Of a DNA stretch of 64,000 nt, positions 63,785-64,000 are shown one piece after another. The stretch comes from Xiphias gladius (Eukaryota > Chordata > Actinopteri > Istiophoriformes > Xiphiidae), in NCBI RefSeq assembly GCF_016859285.1, contig NC_053420.1:5325001-5389000 (forward strand), given 5' to 3'. Numbering within the stretch: position 1 is the stretch's first letter; every line of letters begins with the position of its first letter. The translations under genes were made by a program, and so were the position numbers. A model generated the notes under the pieces. The model was not told the origin of the DNA and searched no databases. It saw only the letters and a program-made list of their open reading frames with translations.

Positions 63785-64000
63785 GTGTGTGTATGTGCAT
63801 GTGTGTGTGTGTGCATGTGTGTCCCCATCCTTCCTGCTTATAGGGCAGCACTCCTCTCGGCAGGCCCAATCCGCTTTCTCAGTGATCAGGACTGACAACA
63901 GTTATCCTCGTTACGACCAGGTTCTCACTCCTTTGTCCCTCAGCTGTCTTATTTCTAAATGTTTTAAATTCTGCAATATTTTTACAAATAGTAGACATTT
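63112..64000 (+). other. Intron of the C1q gene running off the window
   Basis: After the donor GTAATG at 63112 no further exon with collagen or C1q-head coding is seen. Apart from the TG array it is unremarkable AT-rich sequence. Confidence 0.5.
63706..63822. repeat. (TG)n microsatellite
   Basis: TG array with GC and TA/CA interruptions towards the right, in the intron following the second C1q exon. Confidence 0.95.

Overview
The window looks like nuclear DNA of a ray-finned (teleost, probably percomorph) fish. The genes have short introns with GT/AG borders, long (CA/TG)n microsatellites are scattered throughout, and there are CpG-rich promoter islands, a 3' fragment of an L2-type LINE, many short dispersed repeats, and gene families typical of fish (intronless TRIM35-like genes, a signal-less DNase I-like nuclease, a fish-type C1q chain). 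No prokaryotic, plasmid or CRISPR-like structure is seen.

Layout. 1-2.4 kb is a CpG-rich island with a TATA/CCAAT promoter and a probable non-coding first exon on the minus strand, reading out of the window to the left. 2.4-28 kb is gene-poor and repeat-rich. It holds two phase-compatible candidate coding exons on the plus strand (9965-10065 and 14120-14298) of a gene I cannot name, and an L2 LINE 3' end (24.0-24.9 kb). 28.2-34.7 kb holds a head-to-head pair: ccdc51 (MITOK, mitochondrial potassium channel subunit) on the minus strand and tma7 (ribosome-associated protein) on the plus strand, with an ETS-type site between them. 37.4-45.2 kb (minus) is a nine-exon DNase I-family gene of the dnase1l4 type. 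All catalytic residues are present, there is no signal peptide, and an in-phase last exon adds a leucine-zipper-like tail. 52.6-56.0 kb (plus) holds a broken, RING-less TRIM copy followed by an intact single-exon RING/B-box/coiled-coil/PRY-SPRY TRIM gene. 61.5-63.1 kb (plus) holds the first two coding exons of a complement C1q chain (A-type), whose globular domain lies beyond the right edge.

The genes do not form one pathway. TRIM and C1q are immune families, tma7 and ccdc51 are housekeeping genes, and the DNase is a probably intracellular nuclease. The least ordinary points are the zipper-tailed DNase, the UG-repeat 3' splice sites inside that gene, the patchwork identity between the two TRIM copies (a gene-conversion signature), and the unnamed gene at 10-14.3 kb. 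Exon borders were read by eye and checked for phase; no database search was possible.
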